DNA of 54,511 bases from IMG/VR virus record IMGVR_UViG_3300042475_000999, positions 1 to 54,511 of that record. One strand, written 5' to 3'. The stretch comes from a virus. Positions within the stretch are counted from its first letter, which is position 1. Every line of letters starts with the position of its first letter. Under the pieces are notes generated by a model that saw nothing but the letters and a program-made list of their open reading frames with translations, made no database searches and was not told where the DNA came from. The translations under genes were made by a program, and so were the position numbers. This document shows, piece by piece, positions 15,088 to 22,130 of the stretch.

Positions 15088-15491
15088 GACTTTGCTTTCT
15101 GCTGTTCTGTTTGTATGATGGCCAACATCATGGCCTCGGGGGCTTGCCAACCCATAGGTTTGATAACGTCGTATTGTGAGCCGCGCAACGATCTGATGTA
15201 GTCATTAGCTGGTTCTTTGTTCATGTTGGCTTCGTGCACCACATTAAAAAGCTGGTCAAACGGCAACCCCATAGCATGTGCACAGCCCATGGTAACGTAG
15301 GTAAGATCAACCAAAGCATCAGCGGCGTCGACAAGGCTATTCTCCTCGCAAGCACGAAGGTATTCACTAAGCTCTTCCATGATGAAGCGAGCAAAGTAAC
15401 TGGCTTGCTCGGATGTAAGCAAGGTAGGTGTGGTGGAGACTGGCAGACCCATCTTGCGACGGAAGGCCAGTACTTTTTCTGAATTAGTCAT
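15084..15491 (-). CDS. MazG-like / all-alpha NTP pyrophosphohydrolase, 135 aa
   Basis: I favour ATG 15491 (MTNSEKVLAFRRKMG), which overlaps the previous stop by eight bases; longer in-frame starts enter the upstream gene. The fold signature is an EELSEYLRA helix (E-E-x-x-E) followed by DAADALVDLTYVTMGCAHAM, giving the D-x-x-x-D metal site, then FDQLFNVVHEANMNK. Members of this superfamily hydrolyse NTPs or dNTPs to monophosphates, and the superfamily includes dCTP pyrophosphatases. In a phage with a possible hm-dCMP pathway it could deplete dCTP and supply dCMP. That specific role is inference; general house-cleaning or (p)ppGpp effects are alternatives. Confidence 0.82.
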   Translation of the reverse strand: MTNSEKVLAFRRKMGLPVSTTPTLLTSEQASYFARFIMEELSEYLRACEENSLVDAADALVDLTYVTMGCAHAMGLPFDQLFNVVHEANMNKEPANDYIRSLRGSQYDVIKPMGWQAPEAMMLAIIQTEQQKAKS

Positions 15492-15936
15492 ATGCATAAT
15501 CATTTGCTGTTGTAGTACGTGCGGCGCATTCTTTGTACATAAGTGATTCAAATGCATTGCGGTTAGCTGGGTTAAGTGTTGCTGTAATGTCTTTGCCATC
15601 CATCAACACAACGTAATCAAAGCCAAGGCGCTTTACGCTATACAACACAACAATGTCGCGTTCAATGTCGCCATCACCCCACTCGGCTTGCCAATTGTCT
15701 AAGCCATAGTGATCTAAAGAGTATTCGTATTCATCTGGCATGGTAGGTTTTGGTGTTGTGTAGATGACGTATGCACTAAGATGGCCAAGAGCGCGTGCTG
15801 CTGCCATGCGCAATTCTAATTGCTCTTTGTATGATGCCAAGGCTGTAGCATCAGCAGGTACATTAAGAACAAAAGCCTCAATGCCTTGGTAAATTTCCTG
15901 CAGCTCGGTAAGAGGGATGCTTACAGTTTTAGTCAT
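15484..15936 (-). CDS. Hypothetical protein, 150 aa
   Basis: ATG 15936 overlaps the upstream stop (ATGA) and has GGAGG seven bases before it, which decides against the longer in-frame start. It has an N-terminal helical part (LTELQEIYQGIEAF, SYKEQLELRMAAARALGHL) and a C-terminal acidic, aromatic part (DEYEYSLDHYGLDNWQAEW, DIERDIVVLYSVKRLGFDYV). No motif is recognised. Confidence 0.6.
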   Translation of the reverse strand: MTKTVSIPLTELQEIYQGIEAFVLNVPADATALASYKEQLELRMAAARALGHLSAYVIYTTPKPTMPDEYEYSLDHYGLDNWQAEWGDGDIERDIVVLYSVKRLGFDYVVLMDGKDITATLNPANRNAFESLMYKECAARTTTANDYAYD

Positions 15937-16445
15937 ACTGCCTCCACTGTTGCAAGCAAGTCGCGAAGCCACAGCGGCTGTTGGTCTTTGCCTTTGTTGT
16001 ACACAAGCGGCATGGTGGCAGCTTTGCTGGCATAGTAACGACGATAGGATTCGATGTGGTCGTCGCTTTTGTATTCGTCAGGCATTGCAAGTGTAGGTGG
16101 AGACCATTTGGTAGGCAAGGCAAGCATGGCCGGAGGGCACACTAGTAATTCGGCATGTAGTACATCATTGCTTTTGTGGCCATGGCCATAGCGATACTTG
16201 AATTCACGGCCAAGGAAGCGTGCAAGGTCGCTGGTCCAGTTGTAATGCAACCGGGACTGACGAACCCAGACGGCTGAGGGATGATTGGAATGTGTGGGGC
16301 GATAGGATACTTTGTCGCCGTTGCCGTAGTGGTGATGCGCAGTTGCAAGCAACTGGCAGGATTCGATAAGCATTTTGCCGACATGCTTGTCGCAATGCAT
16401 AACAGCAGCAATGCTGGGCAGATGGTGTAGATAGAAGATGTTCAT
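15933..16445 (-). CDS. Conserved phage protein of unknown function (CDKH family), 170 aa
   Basis: The start is ATG 16445 (MNIFYLHHLPSIAAVMHCDKH), six bases after the conserved TTGAAAGG leader; the in-frame TTG further up is part of the leader. The family pattern is clear: YL--P--AA--HCDKHVGKMLIES-QLL-TAH, later THSNHPSAVW, LHYNWTSDLA, and MPDEYK followed by an aromatic-rich SYRRYYASK. I have seen this pattern in many phages and some large viruses without an assigned activity. The conserved His/Cys/Asp and Trp residues suggest an enzyme or metal-binding protein. Confidence 0.65.
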   Translation of the reverse strand: MNIFYLHHLPSIAAVMHCDKHVGKMLIESCQLLATAHHHYGNGDKVSYRPTHSNHPSAVWVRQSRLHYNWTSDLARFLGREFKYRYGHGHKSNDVLHAELLVCPPAMLALPTKWSPPTLAMPDEYKSDDHIESYRRYYASKAATMPLVYNKGKDQQPLWLRDLLATVEAV

Positions 16446-16447
16446 AC

Positions 16448-16466
16448 AATACCTTTCAATAATCAA
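16448..16466 (-). promoter_or_regulatory. Conserved leader/ribosome site TTGATTATTGAAAGGTATT
   Basis: Third copy of the 19-base leader block, ending six bases (from AAAGG) before ATG 16445. Confidence 0.6.
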
Positions 16467-16510
16467 AAAAACAAGTGGACTAGTAACGTGAGATTAAATT
16501 GTACAACAAA

Positions 16511-16538
16511 TTTAGGGGCCGTATGAGGTACCCCTAAA
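16511..16538 (-). terminator. Hairpin between the DUF932 gene and the rest of the operon
   Basis: TTTAGGGG and CCCCTAAA form a perfect 8-bp stem around a 12-base loop. On the minus strand it starts just after the DUF932 stop at 16543 and is followed by TTTGTTGT. It could terminate or attenuate transcription so that the first gene is made in excess, or protect mRNA ends. Confidence 0.5.
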
Positions 16539-16542
16539 AATA

Positions 16543-17505
16543 TTATGACAATGCCAAAAGGGCGTCAACCGTTTGTTGCTTAACATTGACACCGCCGCCG
16601 AACCATGCGTTGGCCAACCGAGCATCGCCGGTGCGAGCTGTTTCCCAATCCATCAGCTGAGTCACGGCATTCAAAGCGCCCCATGCCGTGCCTTTGGCAG
16701 ACTCTAACTCAGCGCCGATGCCTGCACCTTCGAAGAGAGCCAATGCTCTGGCTGCTGCGCGTGAGGGATTCTTTTCATCGCCGCCAAGGATCTTGGTGAA
16801 GATGGCCTGTGCCTGTGTAGAGCCAACCTTGATGGAAGCCAAGAACTTGGCCGTTTGCTCGAACACACGGAATGTTTCGTTGCTGTTGGCCAACTCGGCC
16901 TTGATGGCCTCGGGGCGGAAGATGGAGTTATGACGAACGCTGACGTTGGCCTTGCCTTTTTGCTGTGCCAACTGCAAAGTGTTATTACATACAACACGGA
17001 CGCTGGTAAGGCGTGCCTGAGTGGCCAGAGAGCCATCAGCGGAGCTGGCCAATAAGAGATATTGGTTAACCTTATCGCCTGCAATGTTGAACTCGCCATC
17101 CATCTTGGCGAGGGCCCAGTAATGAGCGCCATTACGCAGGACGCCGGCTGTTTCAAGGTGAGCAATATTGCCAACCATGTCGCGGAAGAATTCGAGGACC
17201 TCGATCGGCTGCACGATCTTGTACTGGCTAGACACCAAGCCGAGTGGCAAGTTGCTGTCTGTGCGGTACATTACTTTCTTGCCGTCGTAAGGCAAGGACT
17301 GCGCCTTGAAGCCGTTCCACACGCTGGCTGGAGGAGTGAACTGGACATCGGCGGTAGCCAATTGGAAGTCAAGGCCAGATTCCTCGGCCCATGTTTCAAT
17401 GGTTGAGTCAGCAGTTAACTGCTGGCCAAGACCGTGCCAAGGAGTTTCACCAACGTAAGCCATTGCTGCCTTGCCGGAGATTGTGTTTGCGATTAAGTGT
17501 GCCAT
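16543..17505 (-). CDS. DUF932 / phage-plasmid-like protein (TIGR03299-type), 320 aa
   Basis: This is the first gene of the leftward operon and has the conserved TTGAAAGG ribosome site eight bases before ATG 17505. Family signatures include ETPWHGLGQQL at 20-30, DSNLPLGLVSSQYKIVQP near 83-100, and RLTSVRVVCNNTLQLA near 165-180. DUF932 proteins are widespread in phages and plasmids and usually lie early, but their biochemical role is not established; an anti-defence or replication-accessory role has been suggested only by context. Here it has its own promoter region and a downstream hairpin, so it may be the most abundant early protein. Confidence 0.88.
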   Translation of the reverse strand: MAHLIANTISGKAAMAYVGETPWHGLGQQLTADSTIETWAEESGLDFQLATADVQFTPPASVWNGFKAQSLPYDGKKVMYRTDSNLPLGLVSSQYKIVQPIEVLEFFRDMVGNIAHLETAGVLRNGAHYWALAKMDGEFNIAGDKVNQYLLLASSADGSLATQARLTSVRVVCNNTLQLAQQKGKANVSVRHNSIFRPEAIKAELANSNETFRVFEQTAKFLASIKVGSTQAQAIFTKILGGDEKNPSRAAARALALFEGAGIGAELESAKGTAWGALNAVTQLMDWETARTGDARLANAWFGGGVNVKQQTVDALLALS

Positions 17506-17509
17506 GATA

Positions 17510-17528
17510 AATACCTTTCAAAAGTCAG
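17510..17528 (-). promoter_or_regulatory. Conserved leader/ribosome site CTGACTTTTGAAAGGTATT
   Basis: Fourth copy of the 19-base leader block, before the first gene of the leftward operon. AAAGG is eight bases from ATG 17505. Confidence 0.6.
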
Positions 17529-17533
17529 TTTAG

Positions 17534-17562
17534 TTACAGCAATCTGAAGTTTGTTGCTGTAA
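17534..17562. promoter_or_regulatory. Inverted repeat TTACAGCAA-N11-TTGCTGTAA (operator candidate)
   Basis: A perfect 9-bp inverted repeat separated by 11 bases lies between the leftward -10 box and the DUF932 start. It overlaps the expected transcription start, a classic place for a repressor site. It could also form an RNA hairpin in the leader. Confidence 0.55.
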
Positions 17563-17566
17563 GTGA

Positions 17567-17594
17567 ATTATACGTCTGTTCTCGTGATTGAAAA
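17567..17594 (-). promoter_or_regulatory. Leftward early promoter, TTTTCA-N16-TATAAT
   Basis: On the minus strand there is an exact TATAAT (17572-17567) with TTTTCA (4 of 6 matches to TTGACA) 16 bases upstream. Its -35 lies inside a second inverted repeat. It would drive the whole leftward operon. Confidence 0.6.
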
Positions 17595-17654
17595 CAGGTT
17601 TTTGCAATTATTTTCAACTTTTTTGCATTTATTTTTGAATACCTGTGTTTTCAA
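17588..17654. repeat. Inverted repeat TTGAAAACAGG / CCTGTGTTTTCAA
   Basis: The two arms, at 17588-17598 and 17642-17654, are complementary apart from two extra bases in the right arm. The left arm overlaps the leftward -35, so it is a candidate operator pair. Confidence 0.4.
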
Positions 17655-17797
17655 AAACTGCAGCGGTTAGTGCTTCTGTATACTTTTGTTTCTCGAGGTA
17701 ACAGTTACTCAAAAGACCGAAAAGAAATACTTTTGCTGCCTACTGCAGCTGATGTATATTACTAATCCCACCTGTCTGCCGTAAGGGCAGATTCTTA

Positions 17798-17826
17798 TTG
17801 ACAAAATGGAACATTATGACTATTGA
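17798..17826 (+). promoter_or_regulatory. Candidate rightward promoter, TTGACA-N17-TATTGA
   Basis: There is a perfect -35 TTGACA at 17798-17803 with ideal 17-base spacing to TATTGA at 17821-17826 (4 of 6 matches). It would give a transcript covering the primase-helicase. A weaker alternative is TTGCTG-N16-TATATT at 17733-17760. Confidence 0.45.
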
Positions 17827-17895
17827 CATTACACATGGCCACCATTGGCCGAGCATATTCGCACCTGATATAGCCTGCACACAGGCAAAAAGAAA

Positions 17896-17919
17896 GGACC
17901 TAGAGGTAAGTCTAGATCC
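17896..17919 (+). promoter_or_regulatory. Leader hairpin upstream of the primase-helicase
   Basis: GGACCTAGA and TCTAGATCC pair in eight of nine positions around a GGTAAG loop, 32 bases before the start at 17952. No U-run follows, so a translational or processing role is likelier than termination. Confidence 0.4.
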
Positions 17920-17951
17920 TTATAAAGTAGCAACTTGCAAAGAAAAGCACT

Positions 17952-20039
17952 ATGTCATCAGGATTCGCATCACAAACAACACAGCCGAGTGAATTATACA
18001 CAAACTTCCTATCGGCAAGGGCATTTGAGGATACAGATATACAGGCCTTGGGCCTATCTCTCCTTGACCCCGAGGAATGTTACCAATTACTAGGCCACAC
18101 TCGTGAGTGGAGCATCAAAATCCCGTATTTTGATATGCAGGGCCAAGAAACCGGCTTTAATCGGGTCAGGATACTGACACCGAAGGGCAAAATGAAGTAT
18201 TCTCAGGCTCGAGCCAGCGGAAGCCACGTATACTTTCCACCAACTATCGGTTGGAAGCAGGTCGCGCAGGATGTAGATGTTCCCATCATCATCACCGAGG
18301 GTGAGTTTAAGACATGGGCTATCACCAAGCAAATCAGCAAGGACACCCTTAACTACGCCACCTTAGGTTTAGCCGGTGTTACAAGTTGGACTGACAAATC
18401 TGGTTTACACCTGCACAAAGACCTAATGAAGATCATATGGCAGCGTAAGACCAGCTTCGCTGAGAAGCACCGCAAGGTTTACATTGTCTTTGATTATGAT
18501 GGGGCCGGTGAGGATGGTGAGCCTAATGAACAGGTTGGCATGGCAGAAACAAAGCTTGCTGTCACGCTCCGTGGGCTAGGGGCTGAGGTACACCTTTGCC
18601 GTGTCGGCAGGTTCGGTGCTGGTAAGGGTAGCAAATACGCTATTGATGACCATCTACAAGCCGGCGGCAATCTTGGCCAAGTCCTCACCAGCACCAGCAC
18701 GGTGATGAACGGCATCGACACCCTCGAGACCAAGCTTTATGAGTTCAAAACTCAGTACGCACTTATCAACGGCGATGTGATCAGGCTCAAAGACGGCTTA
18801 ATTCTTGGTTGGAACAAGGCACGTATTGACGCCGCGCAGGATTACTTCGTGCAAGTCACGCAACGGCCAAACGGTGGCACCAGCAGCAAGACCATCTATA
18901 TCTTGGATGCCTATAAGGACTGGGCAAAGCGGTGTGATCTGGATGGCGTAGGCATGTATCCCGAGTATCAAGGCCTCACTATCACACCAACTAGGCATTA
19001 CAACCTGTTCAAGGACTGGTCCAATGAGCCCGTTGTGGGTGATCCTACACCTTACCTTGAGTTTTGTGAGTACTTTTTTAGAGATGAGCCTGCTTTTGCC
19101 GACTACTGGCATAACTGGGTGGCCAATGTTGTCCAATTCCCATGGAGAAGGAACTACACCACACCGCAGTTCGCATCCTCCATTGAGGGCATCGGCAAAT
19201 CAGCTATCGCCGAGTTTATAGCCGAGATGCTAGGCATTGGGGACGGTGGGCCTGCAGCTATCATCGGGCCTGATGAGCTGTTTGGCAACTTCAACGGTAT
19301 GTTGAAGGGTAAGATCTTCATAGTCGTGAATGAACCATCGTCTGATCGTGACGACCACTCGGCGAAGCTTAAGAACTACATCACATCTAATGAGCTCACT
19401 ATCAACAATAAGTATGGCGCCCAGTACGCCATCACTAACTACATCAACTTCGTATTCACGACAAATAAGAGCTACGTCACGCACATGGGTGATACCGCAA
19501 GGCGTGAAGCTATCTACAGTCCTGCTAGCTTGTCCAACCAAGAAACACATCCCAAGGTCATGGCTTTGATGAAGTGGGCCAAGGCGCAGCAGGGCTTTGG
19601 CATCATGCTTAACTGGTACATGAATCGTGATATATCGAGCTTTGATTGCAAACAGGCAGCACCAAAGACTCAGTATCGTGAGACTGCGATCCAGCTTTCC
19701 AAGACTCCACTTGAAGCTTTTGCATTGGAACTTAAAGCTTGGGTCAATGATCACCTTGATGGCATGGCTGCTTTTACAGCGCCGCAGCTGCAGATTCTGT
19801 GTGAGCGTTGGGGCCACGACAGCAAGGCCAAGGCGCAATACATACGTAAAGCTCTGCAACCCCAAGGGACAATTGATCCTAGTAAGCTCATCAAAGTGCA
19901 TGGTAAGCCTTCACGATATACCACGTTTATCACGTCTGAGGTAACATTAGCTCGAAGGGTCGAGCCGACTTGGTCACAGGTTGTCACGAGAACAGAGGAC
20001 GCAATGCAGCGTGAATTGGAGCAAAATGGTAGCTTCTAG
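17952..20039 (+). CDS. Primase-helicase: Toprim-like (DUF3854) plus SF3-type ATPase (DUF5906), 695 aa
   Basis: Residues 50-245 form a Toprim-like primase half, with ITEGE at 114-118 and FDYDGAG at 180-186, then YAIDDHL. Residues 370-560 carry a D5/SF3-like helicase ATPase: Walker A variant EGIGKS at 412-417, Walker B KIFIVVNEP at 454-462, and sensor region NFVFTTNK near 499-506, followed by RREAIYSP. The C-terminus is winged-helix-like. It would unwind the origin and lay primers for the family A polymerase. It is the only replication gene on the plus strand and lies directly before the candidate iteron origin. An SD is not obvious; the leader hairpin may matter. Confidence 0.9.
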   Translation: MSSGFASQTTQPSELYTNFLSARAFEDTDIQALGLSLLDPEECYQLLGHTREWSIKIPYFDMQGQETGFNRVRILTPKGKMKYSQARASGSHVYFPPTIGWKQVAQDVDVPIIITEGEFKTWAITKQISKDTLNYATLGLAGVTSWTDKSGLHLHKDLMKIIWQRKTSFAEKHRKVYIVFDYDGAGEDGEPNEQVGMAETKLAVTLRGLGAEVHLCRVGRFGAGKGSKYAIDDHLQAGGNLGQVLTSTSTVMNGIDTLETKLYEFKTQYALINGDVIRLKDGLILGWNKARIDAAQDYFVQVTQRPNGGTSSKTIYILDAYKDWAKRCDLDGVGMYPEYQGLTITPTRHYNLFKDWSNEPVVGDPTPYLEFCEYFFRDEPAFADYWHNWVANVVQFPWRRNYTTPQFASSIEGIGKSAIAEFIAEMLGIGDGGPAAIIGPDELFGNFNGMLKGKIFIVVNEPSSDRDDHSAKLKNYITSNELTINNKYGAQYAITNYINFVFTTNKSYVTHMGDTARREAIYSPASLSNQETHPKVMALMKWAKAQQGFGIMLNWYMNRDISSFDCKQAAPKTQYRETAIQLSKTPLEAFALELKAWVNDHLDGMAAFTAPQLQILCERWGHDSKAKAQYIRKALQPQGTIDPSKLIKVHGKPSRYTTFITSEVTLARRVEPTWSQVVTRTEDAMQRELEQNGSF

Positions 20040-20042
20040 TAC

Positions 20043-20208
20043 ACTGCAGCAGTTACCTGTTACTCGACTGTTACTTCGCAAAGCCTTATCCAGATTGAAT
20101 AGTAACAGAGTAACAGTAAGTAACAATATTTTTATAAAAGATATTAGATATAAGAATATAGTATAGCTATATAGTTTTCTGGACCATATGTTACCTTGTT
20201 ACCGTTAC
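20043..20208. other. Candidate replication origin with GTTAC iterons
   Basis: Nine copies of GTTAC or its complement fall within about 160 bp of non-coding DNA after the primase-helicase gene. Forward copies lie at 20052, 20059 and 20070; inverted copies (GTAAC) at 20102, 20110 and 20120; an AT-rich stretch of about 60 bp (20125-20185) follows; and three more forward copies lie at 20190, 20198 and 20204. Spacing is 6-11 bp. Iterons flanking an AT-rich unwinding element next to the initiator/helicase gene is standard origin architecture. No copy of comparable density is seen elsewhere, except a GTAAC/GTTAC pair at 17698. Function is inferred. Confidence 0.6.
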
Positions 20209-20257
20209 CTGCTGAATAAAATGTACACACTTCCAACTTTATGATTACAATCCGCAC

Positions 20258-20728
20258 ATGACTACAAAGACACCATCTAAGAACGGAAAGTTCTTGGGAC
20301 GTCCTTCAAAGTACGATCCCGCATACTGCGACGCCATCATGGAGCTCGGCAAAGAGGGCTTATCACGTTGGCAAATCTGTTCGCGCTTGAACATTGGCAT
20401 CCACAACATGAATGCTTGGGAAGGCGCACATGAAGATTTTCGCGGTGCCTTGGATCAAGCACGACTTGATGCGCTCTCATACTGGGAAGACTTGGCGCAT
20501 GATCACATACGTGAAGCTCCTGGCGGCGTGAGACTCAACACTGGGTTGTGGAGCCGAAGCATGGCAGCACGCTTCCCCGAGCAATACCGCGAGAACTCCA
20601 AGCTTGAGGTCACAGGCAAGAATGATGGGCCTGTGCAGGTTGATGTGGTGCATGACTTCTCACAAGCTTTGTTGGATGATCTCCTAGCTACGCGCCAAGC
20701 CGATGCTAAGCCAAGCAAGAGCAAGTGA
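20258..20728 (+). CDS. terS: Terminase small subunit, 156 aa
   Basis: This gene precedes terL and overlaps it by 26 bases. The N-terminus holds GRPSKYDPAYCDAIMELGKEG, then SRWQICSRLNIGIHNMNAWE, a clear helix-turn-helix with the R--I---L-I---N---WE pattern of small terminases. A helical oligomerisation part follows (DQARLDALSYWEDLAHDHI), then SMAARFPEQYREN and a C-terminal tail. It would recognise the pac or cos site and load DNA onto TerL. The adjacent iteron region could also contain the packaging site. Confidence 0.88.
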   Translation: MTTKTPSKNGKFLGRPSKYDPAYCDAIMELGKEGLSRWQICSRLNIGIHNMNAWEGAHEDFRGALDQARLDALSYWEDLAHDHIREAPGGVRLNTGLWSRSMAARFPEQYRENSKLEVTGKNDGPVQVDVVHDFSQALLDDLLATRQADAKPSKSK

Positions 20729-22130
20729 GTTCGCCGATCGGATCCGCAAGGGTCCTGATCTTAACCTCATGGCGGATGAGCGCAAAGCTGTGCACAAGGC
20801 GCGGCAAGCTTGGCTCACAATAGCCAATGATCATCAGATCCCTCCACCCGGCGACTGGTGGACTGTATGGCTTTTGCTCGCAGGCCGAGGCGCAGGCAAG
20901 ACTCGCGCAGCTGCCGAGTGGCTGTGGTACGAAGCTTGGACGCACCCTAAGACTCGATGGCTTGTCTCCGCGCCTACATCATCCGATGTACGCGATGTTT
21001 GCTTTGAAGGCGACTCAGGTCTGACAACGGTGATCCCAGAGCAGCTGATCCACCACTACACGCGATCCTTGCATGAGATAGTCCTCATCAACGGGTCGCT
21101 GATCAAAGGCATCCCTGCTTCTGAGCCTTCACGATTCCGAGGTCCGCAGTTCCATGGCGGCTGGTTCGACGAGCTTGCTGCATGGGACTACCTTGACGAA
21201 TCCTGGGACATGATTCAGTTCGGTATGCGCTTAGGTCAGAAGCCTAAGATGCTATGCACCACAACGCCTAAGCCCAAGCCATTAATCGTGGATCTGGTGA
21301 ACAGAGATGGGGAGGATGTGATATGTACCAAGGCCAGCACGTACGACAACATCCACAACCTCGCCCCATCGTTCAAAGCGCAGATCCTGCAATACGAGGG
21401 CACGAAGCTTGGACGCCAAGAGATCTACGCCGAGATTCTAGATCCTGAAGAGGCAGGCATCATCAAGCGTGATTGGTTCAAGCTGTGGGACAACGAGAAG
21501 CCGCTGCCTAGATTTGAGTACGTGCTTCAGTCTTATGACTGCGCGACCAGTGACAAGACCAAGAACGACCCGACTGCCTGCACTGTGTGGGGTATCTTCA
21601 GGCCAAGTCCCGACAAAGCTATGAGTGTCATGCTCATCGACTGCTGGGAGGAGTACATGCAGTATCCCGAGTTGCGACCCAAGGTGATCGAGGAGTCCAC
21701 CGCCATTTACGGTGATGAGAACGAGTTTGGTCACGGGAAAAAGGTAGACATGATCTTGATCGAAGACAAGTCAGCTGGCACGCAGCTTATCCAAGATCTG
21801 CAACGCGCAGGTCTGCCTGTGAGAAGCTACAATCCCGGGAACGCGGACAAGACTACACGCCTTAACATCGTGGCTCCCATCATAGCCAAGGGCAGAGTCT
21901 ACATTCCCGAGTCCTCGGTCAATGCAGGCATGGCTCGTGATTGGGCAGAGCCTTTGATTAGCCAACTATGCTCTTTCCCCGAAGTCCGGCACGATGACTT
22001 GGTGGACTCCACATCTCAAGCTTTAAGACTTTTGCGAGACTTAGGGTTAATTTCCATCGACCCGGTATACAATCCTGATGACGACTACGAAGAAGATCGT
22101 CCAAGGAGGGTAAACCCATATGCAGTATGA
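20703..22130 (+). CDS. terL: Terminase large subunit, 475 aa
   Basis: The ATPase domain has Walker A GRGAGKT at 61-67, Walker B GGWFDE at 152-157 (Asp156, Glu157) and the coupling segment TTTPKPK at 186-192. The RNase H-like nuclease has Asp279 (QSYDCA), Glu354 in LIEDKSAGT and the acidic group RHDDLVD at 429-435. This is a full-length phage DNA packaging motor with headful- or cos-type nuclease; the type cannot be told from this sequence. The start overlaps terS and the end overlaps the next gene. Confidence 0.97.
   Translation: MLSQARASEFADRIRKGPDLNLMADERKAVHKARQAWLTIANDHQIPPPGDWWTVWLLLAGRGAGKTRAAAEWLWYEAWTHPKTRWLVSAPTSSDVRDVCFEGDSGLTTVIPEQLIHHYTRSLHEIVLINGSLIKGIPASEPSRFRGPQFHGGWFDELAAWDYLDESWDMIQFGMRLGQKPKMLCTTTPKPKPLIVDLVNRDGEDVICTKASTYDNIHNLAPSFKAQILQYEGTKLGRQEIYAEILDPEEAGIIKRDWFKLWDNEKPLPRFEYVLQSYDCATSDKTKNDPTACTVWGIFRPSPDKAMSVMLIDCWEEYMQYPELRPKVIEESTAIYGDENEFGHGKKVDMILIEDKSAGTQLIQDLQRAGLPVRSYNPGNADKTTRLNIVAPIIAKGRVYIPESSVNAGMARDWAEPLISQLCSFPEVRHDDLVDSTSQALRLLRDLGLISIDPVYNPDDDYEEDRPRRVNPYAV

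Larger units (their letters stand above)
17506..17951. promoter_or_regulatory. Divergent control region between early (left) and rightward blocks
   Basis: This 446-bp region, with no convincing gene, separates the two oppositely transcribed halves. It holds the leftward promoter (17567-17594), two inverted repeats (17534-17562 and 17588-17654), a GTAAC/GTTAC pair at 17698-17708, three ACTGCAGC octamers or near-copies (17657, 17742, also 20043), a TCTGCC/GGCAGA hairpin near 17776-17792, a candidate rightward promoter (17798-17826) and a hairpin (17896-17919) before the primase. Confidence 0.7.

Noticed and set aside
17816-17992. Possible 58-residue ORF before the primase
   Set aside because: It overlaps the primase start by 41 bases, has no clear ribosome site and spans the leader hairpin, so it is more likely leader sequence.
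19230-19901. Antisense frame of 223 codons over the primase-helicase
   Set aside because: It is the reverse of the well-supported SF3 helicase domain; no ribosome site or family pattern.
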